Made by a program: the position numbers and the translations under genes
Notes under the pieces: model-generated
What the model was told of the DNA's origin: nothing
Seen by the model: only the letters and a program-made list of their open reading frames with translations
Database searches by the model: none
Shown here: positions 20,802-30,707 of the stretch, piece by piece
How positions within the stretch are numbered: the stretch's first letter is position 1
How the letters are laid out: each line of letters starts with the position of its first letter
DNA from: Chara braunii
Lineage: Eukaryota; Streptophyta; Charophyceae; Charales; Characeae
Reading direction: 5' to 3'
NCBI GenBank assembly: GCA_003427395.1
Contig: BFEA01000049.1
Span: 4,038,469-4,080,706 of the forward strand
DNA length: 42,238 nucleotides

Positions 20802-22550
20802 ATGAGTGGATCAGAGGGTGGCGAAGAACAGTTGACGAGGCAGACACAACGGGACTCCGGCAGGATACCCGTAGTGTTCCAGTTTCTACTACCTGGGGAC
20901 GAAAGAAGACTAAGGGTCGAAGCAAGGGCCCGTAATCTAGAGACTGGGAGAGAAGCAGCAACAACTATAGAACGGAGGTTGGCAGCAGCAGCAGCTAGCG
21001 CGGTGGCAATGGCTACCTCTGCAGCAATATCTGCTGCGAACTCAACTCGTCAGGGTATGGGCATGCCGCCCAACTCGACCGGTTCTCAAGTCATCTCCAG
21101 TACGTCAGGAGTTGGCACTAGTCAGATGGCGGGCTTGCAGTACAGTTCGCCGCCTCCACGCACCTGGGAGCAGATGGAGCTCCAGCAAGTATAAAGGATT
21201 CACTTAAGGCTAGAGGAGGAACTTAAACAGGCTACTAAGAGAGAGAAAGAAATTAGAGATAGGAGTGTCAGACTAGAGGGTAGGGAGGCAGACAAAGTTG
21301 CACTGGAGGGGTTAGATGACTCGGCCCTTAACAACACTGAAAATATTTTTAAGGTGAGCATCTTGTCCATGCACGCATACATGGACAGCAAACTGGATAC
21401 AATCCAGGACACCCTGGGCCAGATCCTGAATGACATGCAAAGGCCAGGAATCAGGCCAGCAGTTTTGCCATCACTGCCATTCTCAGCGATGACAGGCCCC
21501 TACGTTGCTCAGTCCGGACCAACATCAAGCGGTATGTCAGCAACAGCCATGTCTCAGACTGTTGCTTCTTCATCTTCTGGTCCAGAGGTTGGAGCTATAC
21601 CACAACCGCCACCTGTCTCACCAATGGGACAACAACAACCATGGTACCCCAAGACCCCACTGAAATCACCTCCAACCTTCTCAGGAGATAAGAAGGATGA
21701 GGCACTTGACACTTGGTTGAGAACGGTTCCAGTGTGGGTCAGGGCGAAGAGGACGCTGGTAGAGGAGGAGGTGATAACTGTTGCATCCTACCTAGAAGGT
21801 TCAGCAGCTCGCTGGCTTAATGGATTGGTGGCTTCCAAGGGTTTCGAGAGGAACATGGGTGATTGGGCCAAGACCCACACCCTGGACAACTTTATGGGCT
21901 TGGTAGAGGCGCGGTGGCACAACCCTCGGCAAGCGCAGATAGTCACCGATGGGTTACTGAAACTTGATGGTAGGAAGTACAAGTTTGTGTGCGAACTTAC
22001 CACAACTGTAGAGCGTTTGATTGTCATCCCAGGCGTGGAGTACAATCCACAGGTCTTGATGACCATGTTCTTGAGGTGTCTTCCCACAGACATCAAGAAC
22101 TTGTTAGCCAGCGAAGCTCGACTTGAGTATCACACTTTTGAGACATTCAGCAAGAAGGCCCTAGACTTAGAGGCTACGTTGGGTGGTTCTCAAACCCCCC
22201 CTACGGACGGGAGAAAGAAGAAGGCTCCACAAGAGTGGAAGAAGAAGGGTAGTCCAGACTAAGGCAGGTGGTCACGGCAAGGGTGGTCAACAAAGGAGTC
22301 AGGGGCAAACCGCCAACCCAAACAAAATAGTTGCTTGGATCAAGATGTGTGGCGGGACCGTCGGCAGCGTGGGGCTTGCATAAACTGCGGCGAGTATGGC
22401 CATCAGCAGTTTAAATGCAAGAACGCTAAGGTTGCGCAAAAGATCCTGCCTAAGGGTGGGTATCCTTTTTCTCAGTCTGGGCCTCTACGAGCTCCAGCTC
22501 GGGAAACACATAGGGCCCGTAGAAGCTGTATCTGCTTCTACTCTCGTTGA
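20802..22550 (+). pseudogene. gag: gag polyprotein remnant with CCHC zinc knuckle
   Basis: One frame starts at ATG 20802 (a TTG precedes it in frame) and runs to 22550, interrupted by in-frame TAA at 21192-21194 and 22260-22262. The N-terminal part is charged, then Ala-rich. The section after the first stop is a predicted coiled coil (RLEEELKQATKREKEIRDR). A Pro/Ser-rich linker follows, then the retrotransposon capsid-like region from about 21640 (FSGDKKDEALDTWL, ARWLNGL, FLRCLPTDIKNLL). The nucleocapsid knuckle CINCGEYGHQQFKC (C-x2-C-x4-H-x4-C) lies near 22377-22418. Gag would assemble the virus-like particle; with two stops this copy cannot do so. Confidence 0.88.
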
Positions 22551-23094
22551 AGCGGGTGATGTACCCACCCCGGTTCAAGAGTTGGTCGAAGTTGTTGACT
22601 CCTTAGTCACCCCGCCGACGCATCCGGACCCAACTATACTCTGTACGTTGGATGTGTCTGAAGCCTTAGAGGACCTTCAAGGTGAGTGGTCGGCAAGGGA
22701 CCCTCGTGAGTCCTGGGTGGCACTAAGTCGAGGTCCTAGAGGGGAGCATTTCGTTGTGGAAGTCGGTGTGGGTGGTCGCAAGTGCGGTGCCTTCGTAGAC
22801 ATTGGCTCCACACGAAACTTCATAAGTCGCGACTGCGTTGAGATGCTGCTCCTAAAGGACCGGGTGCAGTGCCTTAGTAGACCGGTAACATCTACTTTGG
22901 CCAACAAAGAGCGCATGATGGTGGAGGAGTACGTAAAGGACGTGGTCTGCACTTTCCCCTACCCAGGAGGAGAACTAAATCATAGAATATCATTCCTGGT
23001 AAGCGACGATTTGCCTTTCGATATGTTGTTAGGAATGTACTACCTTGAGGTTGCCAAGCCCCGGTTTGACTGGGACAAGAAGGTGCTAAGGTAG
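22396..23094 (+). pseudogene. Aspartic protease domain
   Basis: This frame is shifted +1 relative to gag and overlaps the knuckle region. The protease core is FVDIGSTRNFIS, in which the usual catalytic D-T/S-G reads D-I-G, followed by a FDMLLGMYYLE segment that corresponds to the conserved LGMDWL region. It ends at TAG 23092-23094, beyond which the same frame continues for about 30 codons (LPNGRTVRLAKYKANRL). In this family the protease cleaves the Gag-Pol polyprotein; the changed active-site triad and the stop argue against function. Confidence 0.82.
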
Positions 23095-23163
23095 GAGTTG
23101 CCTAATGGGAGGACCGTTAGACTGGCTAAGTACAAAGCCAATAGGTTAATTGACTCCTATGTC

Positions 23164-23247
23164 CTTATGCGCACCTGCGTTCTATAACTATTACAAACAA
23201 AACCGCTTATGCGCACCTGCGTTCTATAACTATTACAAACAAAACCA
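23164..23247. repeat. 42-bp tandem duplication at the start of the RT region
   Basis: CTTATGCGCACCTGCGTTCT and the following 22 bp are repeated in tandem at 23164 and 23206, differing only at the last base. Because 42 is divisible by three, the frame is kept and 14 residues (LCAPAFYNYYKQN plus one) are duplicated. Confidence 0.95.
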
Positions 23248-24210
23248 AGAGGAAGGTATGTACCTAGTCTATGTCTCTGAGAAAAGGGAGGCCGTTAAAA
23301 CACCCCCAGAGATNNAGAACATCGTCGCTAAGTACCCTGATCTGTTCGAGGAGCCTACAGGAGTCGTAGACAGGGAGGTTGTCCATGCCATAGAGATCAT
23401 CCCAGGTAGCAAGACACCTAAAGGGAGAATTTATAGGATGGCTCCGACCGAGTTGGACGAGCTTCGGCGACAACTGAAAGAGCTCACAGAGAAGGGCTGG
23501 ATACGGCCTAACGCCTCCCCCTTTGGCTCACCAGTATTATTTGTTCCAAAGAAAGGGGAAACACTAAGGATGTGCATTGATTATAGAGGCCTCAATGCCA
23601 TCACTGTTAAGAACGCAGAGCCTCCACCACGCATCGACAACCTATTGGATAGGGTGCAAGGATGTAAGAACTATACAAAGATAGGCTTAAAATCCGGCTA
23701 CCATCAAATTGCTATAAGACCAGAGGATCAACAGAAAACCGCATTCCAGACCAAGTACGGTCTATACGAGTTTGTGGCGATGCCTTTCGGGTACATTCCA
23801 GCACGCCATGAATAGGATCTTCCATGATTCCATGAATAAGTTTGTCGTCGTGTACCTCGACGATATACTTATCTTTAGTAAGACTGTCGAGGAGCATGCT
23901 CAACATGTAGACAAGGTACTCTCACTCCTTCGACAACACAAGTATAAGATAAACGTAGAAAAATGCGAGTTCGGTCGCACTTGAAAATCTTGTACTTGGG
24001 TCATGAAGTCTCCGCGAATGGGATTAGGCCCGAAGATGCGAAGGTGGCTAGCATATGTGACTGGCCACGACCCCAGTCTGTGAATGCGGTCAGATCATTC
24101 TTGGGAATGTGTGGTTATTACCGCAACTTCGTAAAGAATTATAATACGATCACATCTCCCTTGACTGATCTAACTCGACTCGCCATGGGACTGGATCGAC
24201 GAGTGTGAGG
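23248..24210 (+). pseudogene. pol: Reverse transcriptase domain
   Basis: The first frame (to 23815) has the gypsy RT motifs GWIRPNASPFGSPVLFVPKK, MCIDYRGLNAIT, SGYHQIAI and KTAF-TKYG-YEF-AMPFG. A small deletion follows AMPFG, where the NAPATFQ motif normally continues, and shifts the frame. The next frame carries FQHAMNRIF and the catalytic YLDDILIFS (the Y-x-D-D type box). A further frameshift near 23980 precedes the thumb/connection part (LGHEVSANGIRPEDAKVASI, RSFLGMCGYYRNFV). Two Ns lie at 23314-23315. The domain is complete in content but needs at least two frame changes, so it is a dead copy. Confidence 0.93.
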
Positions 24211-24827
24211 CAACTTTCAAGCGTTTGAAGCATGCTCTCACGCACGATGAGGTTCTTATGGTACCAGACCCGCAAAGGATGTTTGTTGTAACCACTGACG
24301 CAAGCCAATACGACATTGGTGCAGTGTTGGCTCAGCAGGAAGGGCAAAAGTTGAAACCGGTCAAGTATATGACCAAAAAGATGCCATCAAAGAAGTTGGC
24401 AAAGTCCACCTACGAGACAGAACCCTACGCCCTCTACAAGGCATTTGTCCACTAGAGACACTATCTGTTAGGAAGGTTCTTCTATTTAACAATTGATCAT
24501 CAGACCCTCAAGTAGATCAAGACACAACCAGTTCTCTCTGATGCACTCAAACGCTGGATTGAAGTCATAGACCAATATGACTTCAAACTAGACTATGTGA
24601 AGGGAGAGTACAATAAGGTTGCAGATGCATTGTCTCGTAGGGCAGATTACCTAGGTGCGCTGATTTATGAGTTTGGCCTTTCTGAGGACGTTACTCGATC
24701 CTTGGGGGAAGCCTACAAGGAAGACCCTATCGCGATGGACATCATCAACAAACTAAGGGCCAAAGACAAGGCCACCGTTGAAGTCATAGACCAATATGAC
24801 TTCAAACTAGACTATGTGAAGGGAGAG
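24211..24827 (+). pseudogene. pol: RNase H domain
   Basis: The frame contains the first catalytic Asp motif TTDASQYDIGAVLAQ, STYETEPYALYKA, and after a TAG (24453-24455) HYLLGR, TIDHQTLK, a second TAG, then RWIEVIDQYDF and VADALSRR. RNase H removes the RNA strand during reverse transcription. A partial second copy of the tail follows around the N gap. Confidence 0.88.
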
Positions 24828-25136
24828 NNNNNNNNNNNNNNNNNNNNNNNNNNNNNNNNNNNNNNNNNNNNNNNNNNNNNNNGAGAGTACAATAAGGTTG
24901 CAGATGCATTGTCTCGCAAGGAAGACCCTATTACGATGGACATCATCAACAAACTAAGGGCCAAAGACAAGGCCACCATTGACGAGTTTGTGATGGTGGA
25001 TGGGTTACTCTTTCTTGAGAAGGCAGGGTTTAAAAGGTTAGTTGTTCCATCTAGGGAAATTTTGCGTAGTTTATTTTTACGTGAGTGCCACAACGCAATC
25101 GACGTTTCGGCCATAAGAAGACTAGTGCTAATTTAG
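24781..25136 (+). other. Duplicated RNase H tail around a 55-N gap
   Basis: The sequence at 24780-24827 repeats 24561-24608, and the sequence from 24883 (GAGTACAATAAGGTTGCAGA) repeats 24605 onward. EDP-I-MDIINKLRAKDKAT then occurs twice. The 55 Ns at 24828-24882 sit exactly between the copies. This is most simply a scaffolding overlap or collapse, though a real tandem duplication cannot be excluded. The frame after the gap continues into VVPSREILRSLFLRECHNA, the start of the integrase zinc finger. Confidence 0.8.
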
Positions 25137-25960
25137 TACAGCGATTCTGGTGGCCTAACATGCCGGACGATGCAAAAAAGTACGTACAGACCTGTCAGGT
25201 CTGTCAGCGGGACAAGCCGCGAACTCAAGCTTCACTTGGGTTACTCAAGCCTCTACCCATTCCTGCTGGTCCGGGACATAGTATCTCCATGGACTTCATG
25301 GATACTCTCGTGACCAGCAAGAATGGCAAGAGACACATCTTCTTCATAGTTGATAGGTTCACTAAGTTTGCTAGACTAATTGTCGTGCCAGAGACCGCCA
25401 GGACTGAATACGTCATCAAGTTATTCATAAATAACTGGGTGCGTGACTTCGGGCTGCCAAAGATGATCGTTAGTGATAGAGATGTGCATTTCACAAGCGA
25501 GATGTGGAAGAAGGCCGCTGAACAGATGGGCAGCCAGCTCCAAATGACTTCTGGGAATCATCCCGAAGCCAATGGGCAGGCTGAACAGATGAATCGGGTG
25601 GTGTAGCATCTGCTGAGGCATTATATTAAGCCCAACCAAGATGACTGGGATGAGAAGTTACCTCTCATCGCCAGTCTTTACAATAACGTTGTACACAACA
25701 CCACCGGGGTCACCCCGAATCAGCTGCATCTGGGGTGGAAGCCTAGATCTGCACTAGACTTCCTCCCTCCTGAAAACCGACCTGCTGCAACTCCTGGAAC
25801 CATTGAATTTGGTGTCCAGTACGAGAAGTTGCTGCAGCAAGTAGTCGAGAACATCAAGAAGTCTCAGGAAGCAATGATTGCTTCTGAGAATAAGCATCAT
25901 CGACATTCCACATTTCAGGTAGGGGAACGTGTCTGGGTTAAGGCTAATCAACATCTCTAG
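25085..25960 (+). pseudogene. pol: Integrase: zinc finger and catalytic core
   Basis: The H2C2 finger is split by a frameshift near 25110 (RECHNA in one frame, GHKKTSANLV ... CQVCQRDK in the next). The catalytic triad is present: Asp in SMDFMD, Asp in VSDRDVHF, and Glu in HPEANGQAEQMN. TAG at 25604-25606 interrupts the core. The frame then continues with NQDDWDEKLPLIASLYNN, TPNQLHLGW and GERVWVKANQHL to TAG at about 25958-25960. In the family this enzyme inserts the cDNA into chromatin. Confidence 0.92.
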
Positions 25961-26382
25961 GAAACTAATGCCTCGATACTTTGGTCCTTGGGAAGTCCTG
26001 GATGTTGTAGGTAGTGAGATGGATGGTACCTCGTATGTTATCTGTATCCCTAGTCACCTACGCACTTACCCTGTCTTTCATGCTTCAAAGCTCGCTCCTT
26101 TCGCTGAGACAGAACAGTTCCCACCACGGATATCTATGCTGCCGCCAACCATGGATGGCCACGTGGACGTCGACGATATCCAGAAGCACAGAGACATGCC
26201 TGTTCCCAAGCCAGCTGGCAGGGGTAGACCACCTAAACCTGCAAGAGAACACAGAGTACAGTTCAGGCATCATACGGATCCTAAGGAAGATCGATGTTTT
26301 TTTAAGGGAGGAACTTGTCAAGACAACTCCTCAGATCGTGGCCGAGTATGAGAAGAAACTGAAGGGGAAGGCACCAACATGA
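25961..26382 (+). pseudogene. pol: Integrase C-terminus and chromodomain-like tail
   Basis: It starts with the integrase C-terminal segment MPRYFGPWEVLDVVG ... YPVFHASKL, the same arrangement as in the element at 9700-9840. A chromodomain-like section follows (HVDVDDIQKHRD, EHRVQFRHHTDPKEDR). A run of T near 26297 shifts the frame, after which FLREELVKTTPQIVAEYEKK completes the chromodomain helix and ends TGA at 26380-26382. The basic linker KPAGRGRPPKPA resembles an AT-hook (RGRP). Confidence 0.78.
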
Positions 26383-26407
26383 ATCATATCAGCGGACTTT
26401 CAAAGCT

Positions 26408-26420
26408 AAGGGGGATGGAA
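26408..26420 (+). promoter_or_regulatory. Polypurine tract
   Basis: AAGGGGGATGGAA abuts the TG of the 3' LTR. Confidence 0.85.
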
Positions 26421-27520
26421 TGCGAGGAACGAGCCCTCATGGGGCCCTATCAGACATACACATGTTTTGGGCAGAGGCCCCCAGCAAGCCGAGTGCCCGC
26501 CCTAAGTGAAGGCGGGCCTGAATATTCATCAGAGGCCAAAATTCGACATTTTCATATGTGGGTATTTAGGCTCTTGCAGCACGTCAGTTGGTTGAGTGGA
26601 CGCATGAGCCTCACTAAGCTGCGACGTACAGTTGGCCCAGGCCTTGGCAGTTGCGCCTGGGCACATACACACAAAGCAGGGCCGATACATCATGAAGTTG
26701 CCACCGGCCTATGCAAAAACAGTACTATTGACGCACCTACCCGGGGTTCCTGCGCAAATGCAGCAAACGACCGAAGTCCGGAGACTCAGGCCGTGCCCAA
26801 CTGTAAAGGGCCCAGGCCCTCAACTGTAGTCTCGGGCCTGGGCGCAGGAACTGAGGCCCAACCGGAAGCTACTAAAAGCTTACAGTCAGGCCACACGCAA
26901 CATCTAGGAGGCTGCCACTTCCATATAGGAAGCGAGGCAGCCCAGGCCGGGCATTCAGGCCTGCGCAGACAATGAGGTCACGCTGCTGCACCACTGCATA
27001 GGATGCTGTGTTGTGGCCAGTGCTAGCGGGGCGCATTGAGGTGAAGTGGGGCGCTGCAGGGCAGCAGTGCGTTGGCAGCCATAGGCGGGCTGCTGGGCGC
27101 AAGGGGCTAAGAAGGGGCGATCTGGTGGTCTTCAGGGAAGGAGGCGAGTGTGTGGGTTCTCAAGGTCTGATGAGGGTGACGAGATACGTACCTGGTGCAT
27201 GAAGAGAGGTCAGCTAGGGTGTTGACATCATGTACATTGGTCTTCGAGAGTCGAAGTGAGCCTGTTGCGTGAACAGCGCTGTAGGTGGGATAGTCGAGTA
27301 GAGTAGGCTAGGCGTTGGGCGCCAGACAGCGAGGAGCGACTTTGGATACTGTGTTGGTGTGGCCTGCAGGCTTGAACATTGGCTCATTACTTCATTGTAT
27401 TGCTCTATTTGGATGGATTCTCGGTGCAATTGTGCTCTCTGCTTGTACACGACTACTTGGACATCTGCGTGATTTCGTAACTCGGTTTTTTGTATATCAT
27501 TCACACTCAAATTCCTTGCA
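26421..27520 (+). repeat. 3' LTR
   Basis: It starts TGCGAGGAACGAGCCC and ends AATTCCTTGCA. The differences from the 5' LTR are scattered, which points to an insertion that is not recent. Confidence 0.93.
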
Positions 27521-28015
27521 CTATGAGTAGAAAAGTGTATATAACTTGGCTACTTAAATAGTTTAGGGTGACTAGGCTTTGTTTCTAAGTTCAATAGCCT
27601 AGTCACATGCCCAAAGAAGAGAAAAGTAGTAGTGCCCTGTGTTTGTGTATATTCAATGGTGTTTCTAAGTTGAATGGTCTATCTCTATGCCTTATGTACG
27701 CTGGGTAAAGAGGGATAAATCATTGAGAGACTATGAACCACTGTTGACAAAGTTTAACCTTGGGACTGGGTGAAAGTACTTATCATTGTGGTATGGGCTT
27801 GCATAGGCTGAGTGTGAACTCTACTTAGTTTGAATTTCGGTTTGATAGGTAGTTGTTTTAGTTGCTCACCACGTGCTAGAGCTATAGGAGTTAGTTCAGT
27901 TCCTGCACTATTTTTTTTTTGCTTAGCTCGCATTTTCTGGCATCATTTATTTTATTTGGCTTCGTATAAATTTTGGAAGAGTAACCTTTGTGGCGTGCCT
28001 GACACAGTGGAATTT
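27521..28015 (+). repeat. Right arm of the inverted repeat, part 2
   Basis: It resumes the arm after the gypsy insertion and matches 3375 down to about 2930 reversed, with landmarks CTAGTCACATGCCCAAAGAAGAG, GGGATAAATCATTGA, CTGTTGACAA, GACTGGGTGA, CATTGTGG and GTGCTAGAG-TATAGGAGTTAGTT. It contains the 8-bp hairpin GACTAGGC (27570-27577) / GCCTAGTC (27597-27604) and a half-deleted hairpin near 27655. Similarity stops near 28015. Confidence 0.8.
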
Positions 28016-28542
28016 GCTTATGTTGTGCTTAAAGAAGAGTTGACCATCGTTCTCTTAAGATAAGAAAGGCCTCCTTATCTATCGGTAGCGGTATGCTTGG
28101 ACGTTGGTTGACCTGATAAAGAAAGCGTCCTCTGTGCAGCCCATCTTTGTTCGGCCTAGGCTCGCCATCTATGTGCTTACCCGCCGGCGAACACCATCTT
28201 TCTTATTATGTATGGTGTGCGTTAATTGAAATAGAATAGAAATGGGGGCACAGTTTATTTAAATAAACAGGCCTCTGGAGGACTACAGCGATAGATAGAT
28301 CGTTGTACTCTGCTCGCTCTGGCCAGACCTTTCTCTCAGGCATAATTTAATTGATTTCCAAAGGGTACGAAGTCGGTAGATGTCGAAGCAGCCAACGACT
28401 GCTTAGTTAGTCTCACCCGACCGTCGACGGATGCGTACTGCTCAAGTATGCGAATTTCAAAAGATTTGATAACGATCGCTATTTTTGCAGTCATTTGTTC
28501 AAGTGTGTTTTTGATCGAGAGCTTATTATATGACACGAAGTG

Positions 28543-28641
<99 letters not shown>

Positions 28642-28682
28642 CTAGACATCCCATTTTTCACTTATTTTCAAAGATTAGTGCC

Positions 28683-28826
28683 AAAATAGGCGCTTTGTTC
28701 ACCTTCTTCACTCTAGTTACTGGAAGTTTGTGGGGAAAACCTATGTGGGGAACCTTTTGGGTTTGGGATGCTCGAAACACTTCTGTATTAATACTGCTAT
28801 TTATCTATTTAGGTGCACTACGTTTT
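28683..28826 (+). pseudogene. ccmC: ccmC fragment (mitochondrial haem-handling protein)
   Basis: The open frame carries KIGALFTFFTLVTGSLWGKP and MWGTFWVWDARNTSVL followed by LFIYLGALRF. The W-G-x-x-W-x-W-D-A-R stretch is the tryptophan-rich WWD signature of the CcmC/CcmF haem-handling family, and the flanking residues fit plant mitochondrial CcmC. Only about 48 codons match; both ends of the gene are missing and no start is present. It lies on the opposite strand to nad7 and nad6. Confidence 0.85.
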
Positions 28827-28839
28827 CTATTTTTTTCTG

Positions 28840-28895
28840 CAGAAAATCGGCGCATTTAACAACCATTTGCTCTAACCACTGAGCTACTAGAGACC
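28840..28895 (-). tRNA. Truncated tRNA-like sequence
   Basis: On the minus strand GGTCTCTAGTAGCTCAGTGG starts an acceptor strand plus a D-arm of the form GCTC-AGTGGTTA-GAGC, followed by a possible anticodon loop TTGTTAA. The sequence meets the end of the ccmC fragment before a T-arm or 3' acceptor strand can form. The anticodon stem pairs poorly, so no amino-acid identity is assigned. Confidence 0.45.
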
Positions 28896-28898
28896 TTT

Positions 28899-29081
28899 CT
28901 ATTGTCGTATTTTTTTGATAGTCTTTTGAAAATCTATCATATTTTGTTGAAAAACATCTTGTCTTTTTACTTGAGTAGTCTTATGCATGGTAAGTACTAT
29001 AGCTCCAATCATGGTCACTAATAAAATAAGACTTGAAACCAGAAACAAATAAAAATAAGTGGTATAAAGTACATAAAGCGA
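28899..29081 (-). pseudogene. nad6: nad6 C-terminal fragment (mitochondrial NADH dehydrogenase subunit 6)
   Basis: Sixty codons are open on the minus strand, ending TAG at 28901-28899. They contain VLYTTYFYLFLVSSLILL, then VTMIGAIVLTMHKTTQVKRQ, and a charged tail DVFQQNMIDFQKTIKKIRQ. The membrane segment followed by GAIVLT-HK-T-VKRQDVF is characteristic of the C-terminus of plant-type mitochondrial NAD6. The N-terminal two thirds are absent. The stop lies only 4 bp from the tRNA-like sequence. Confidence 0.82.
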
Positions 29082-29384
29082 ATTTTAGAGTCAGCCTTGA
29101 TGGCCTCCAAACGTTCGATTTCATGGTCGCATCTGCAAACGAAAATTTGGAACCCAGATACTTTGCTCCCCTTCATTGTGGTTGACCGAGGGTCTACAGG
29201 AGACTACTATGGGAGCTCCGAAACCAATCCCGAAGCGAAGATTGATTTTCTCGCAGTTCTTTTCATGTTTGCCTTTGCGTTCTCTTTAGGCACGAAGTGC
29301 AACCATCTAAACTCTATAAGCAACTTGTCAGAAATTGATCTTAGATTTCTGGCATTATATTATAGTGGACTGCTTCCTGAGCCT

Positions 29385-29985
29385 TAGCGCTGACGAAATT
29401 TCTACAAAACCAAGGAGTTAGTCAAATTCTGGTTTTTCAAAGTTAAACTTTGTCTAAATTTTATATCTCGCTTAGTATAAATCTGGGAAGTTAACTTCTC
29501 TAGAGGAGATGTTGCCCAAATTTTTACTAATTTAGGGAGTTAGACAAAATCTGACTTTGAGAAGTCAGAATCGTTTCAGATTCTATATTTAGCTTTGTAA
29601 AAATTTTGCAAAGTTACTTTTTCTTCGGGAAGCGCTGCTGAAATTTCTACAAATCTAAGGAGTTAGTTAAATTTTGTCTTGGCAGGAACTCAAGTCTTAC
29701 TTCAAGTTCTTATCTAACTTAGTATAAATCTGGGAAGTCTACTTCTCTAAAGGAGATGTTGTTCGTCTTGGCAGGAAATCAAGTCTTACTTCGAGTTCTT
29801 ATTTGACTTAGTATAAATTTGGGAAGTCCACTTCTCTAAAGGAGATGCTGCCCAAATTTTTACTAATTCAGGGAGTTAGATAAATTTTGACTTTCTAGAG
29901 TTAAAGGTCATTTCAGTTCTCATATGCGAGCGAGTATAAATTCTGAGAAGACACTTTTCCTACGGGAAGCGCTGCCGAAATTTTC
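29385..29985 (+). repeat. Right arm of the inverted repeat, part 3 (tandem repeat)
   Basis: It matches 2950 down to 2405 reversed: the alternating units with AAATTTCTACAAA-C-AAGGAGTTAGT, CTTAGTATAAATCTGGGAAGT and TCTAAAGGAGATG-TGCCCAAATTTTTACTAATT. One segment (GTCTTGGCAGGAA.TCAAGTCTTACTT) is duplicated at about 29680 and 29765 relative to the left arm. A short dyad, GAAGTTAACTTC or a variant, sits in each unit. Confidence 0.8.
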
Positions 29986-30229
29986 TTAGTTTAAAGGAGT
30001 CGAATTATATTTTGATAGGGAAGATTATAGCGATTCACCCTGTATAGGGAGATGCTGCCAAAAGTTTTCCTTTCCTTGGGCAGTTGCTTAGAGATACACT
30101 TAGACTTTCTTATGGGAAAACTTTGAGTGAGAATGTGATATGGGGGTTCATTCTCCATACACTTATAGTTTAGTCTTGGGCATTTGCTTGTCTTGTGTTA
30201 CAGGTCCTCTTGATGATTTCGATTCAGGA
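29986..30229. other. Arm-related remnant
   Basis: No gene is seen. GGGCAGTTGCTTAGAGATAC near 30078 resembles the arm motif GGCAGTTGCCTTAGATGC (reverse of about 3015-3032), which suggests a further diverged piece of the same repeat. Confidence 0.35.
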
Positions 30230-30669
30230 TTGGACTAGTTTCAGCTTGATCCCACGAGGATCATCTTCTGTTATCACTGACAAGAGGTTGGTTGCCGATT
30301 TGTCGGTTTACGACTCAACTCTAACTCGTTCTCGCTACTCAACCTAAAGGTTTTAACCCGTGTGGTTTGAACTGTTTCGTTGGGTTTTCACCCGGACTTT
30401 ATTGAATGACCATTTAATAACGATACTAAGTATTTTATTATGGAAGGTTGGACAAAGGTTCGGCCGTGTGTGGCTAAAGCGAGGAGGTATGAGCGTCGAG
30501 CGTGGTTGAAGTTGACTCTGTGTAGTGCGTGGACTTTTGGTTGAATCTTTGATGTGATTGCAGGTATGTTTGTGGTTCGGACTTTGGATTTAATTGTCTG
30601 CGATCACATATATATGGTTCAAGGGAGTCCCACTGTGATTGTGAGAAGTGATTGTCTCGTATTTATAAA

Positions 30670-30707
<38 letters not shown>

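Larger units (their letters stand above)
18444..27520 (+). mobile_element. Full-length but degenerate Ty3/gypsy chromovirus-type element
   Basis: LTRs of about 1.1 kb (18444-19532 and 26421-27520) enclose a primer site, leader, gag, protease, reverse transcriptase, RNase H, integrase and chromodomain in the Ty3/gypsy order, all on the plus strand. The flanking right-arm sequence is continuous across it when compared with the left arm (about 3375 reversed), so the boundaries are well supported. The likely target duplication is imperfect: CTAA at 18440-18443 against CTAT at 27521-27524. Many stops and frameshifts make it inactive. Confidence 0.92.

Noticed and set aside
29097-29387. 96-residue frame next to the nad6 fragment
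   Set aside because: No recognisable domain; it spans the edge of the mitochondrial-like insertion and runs into arm repeat sequence.
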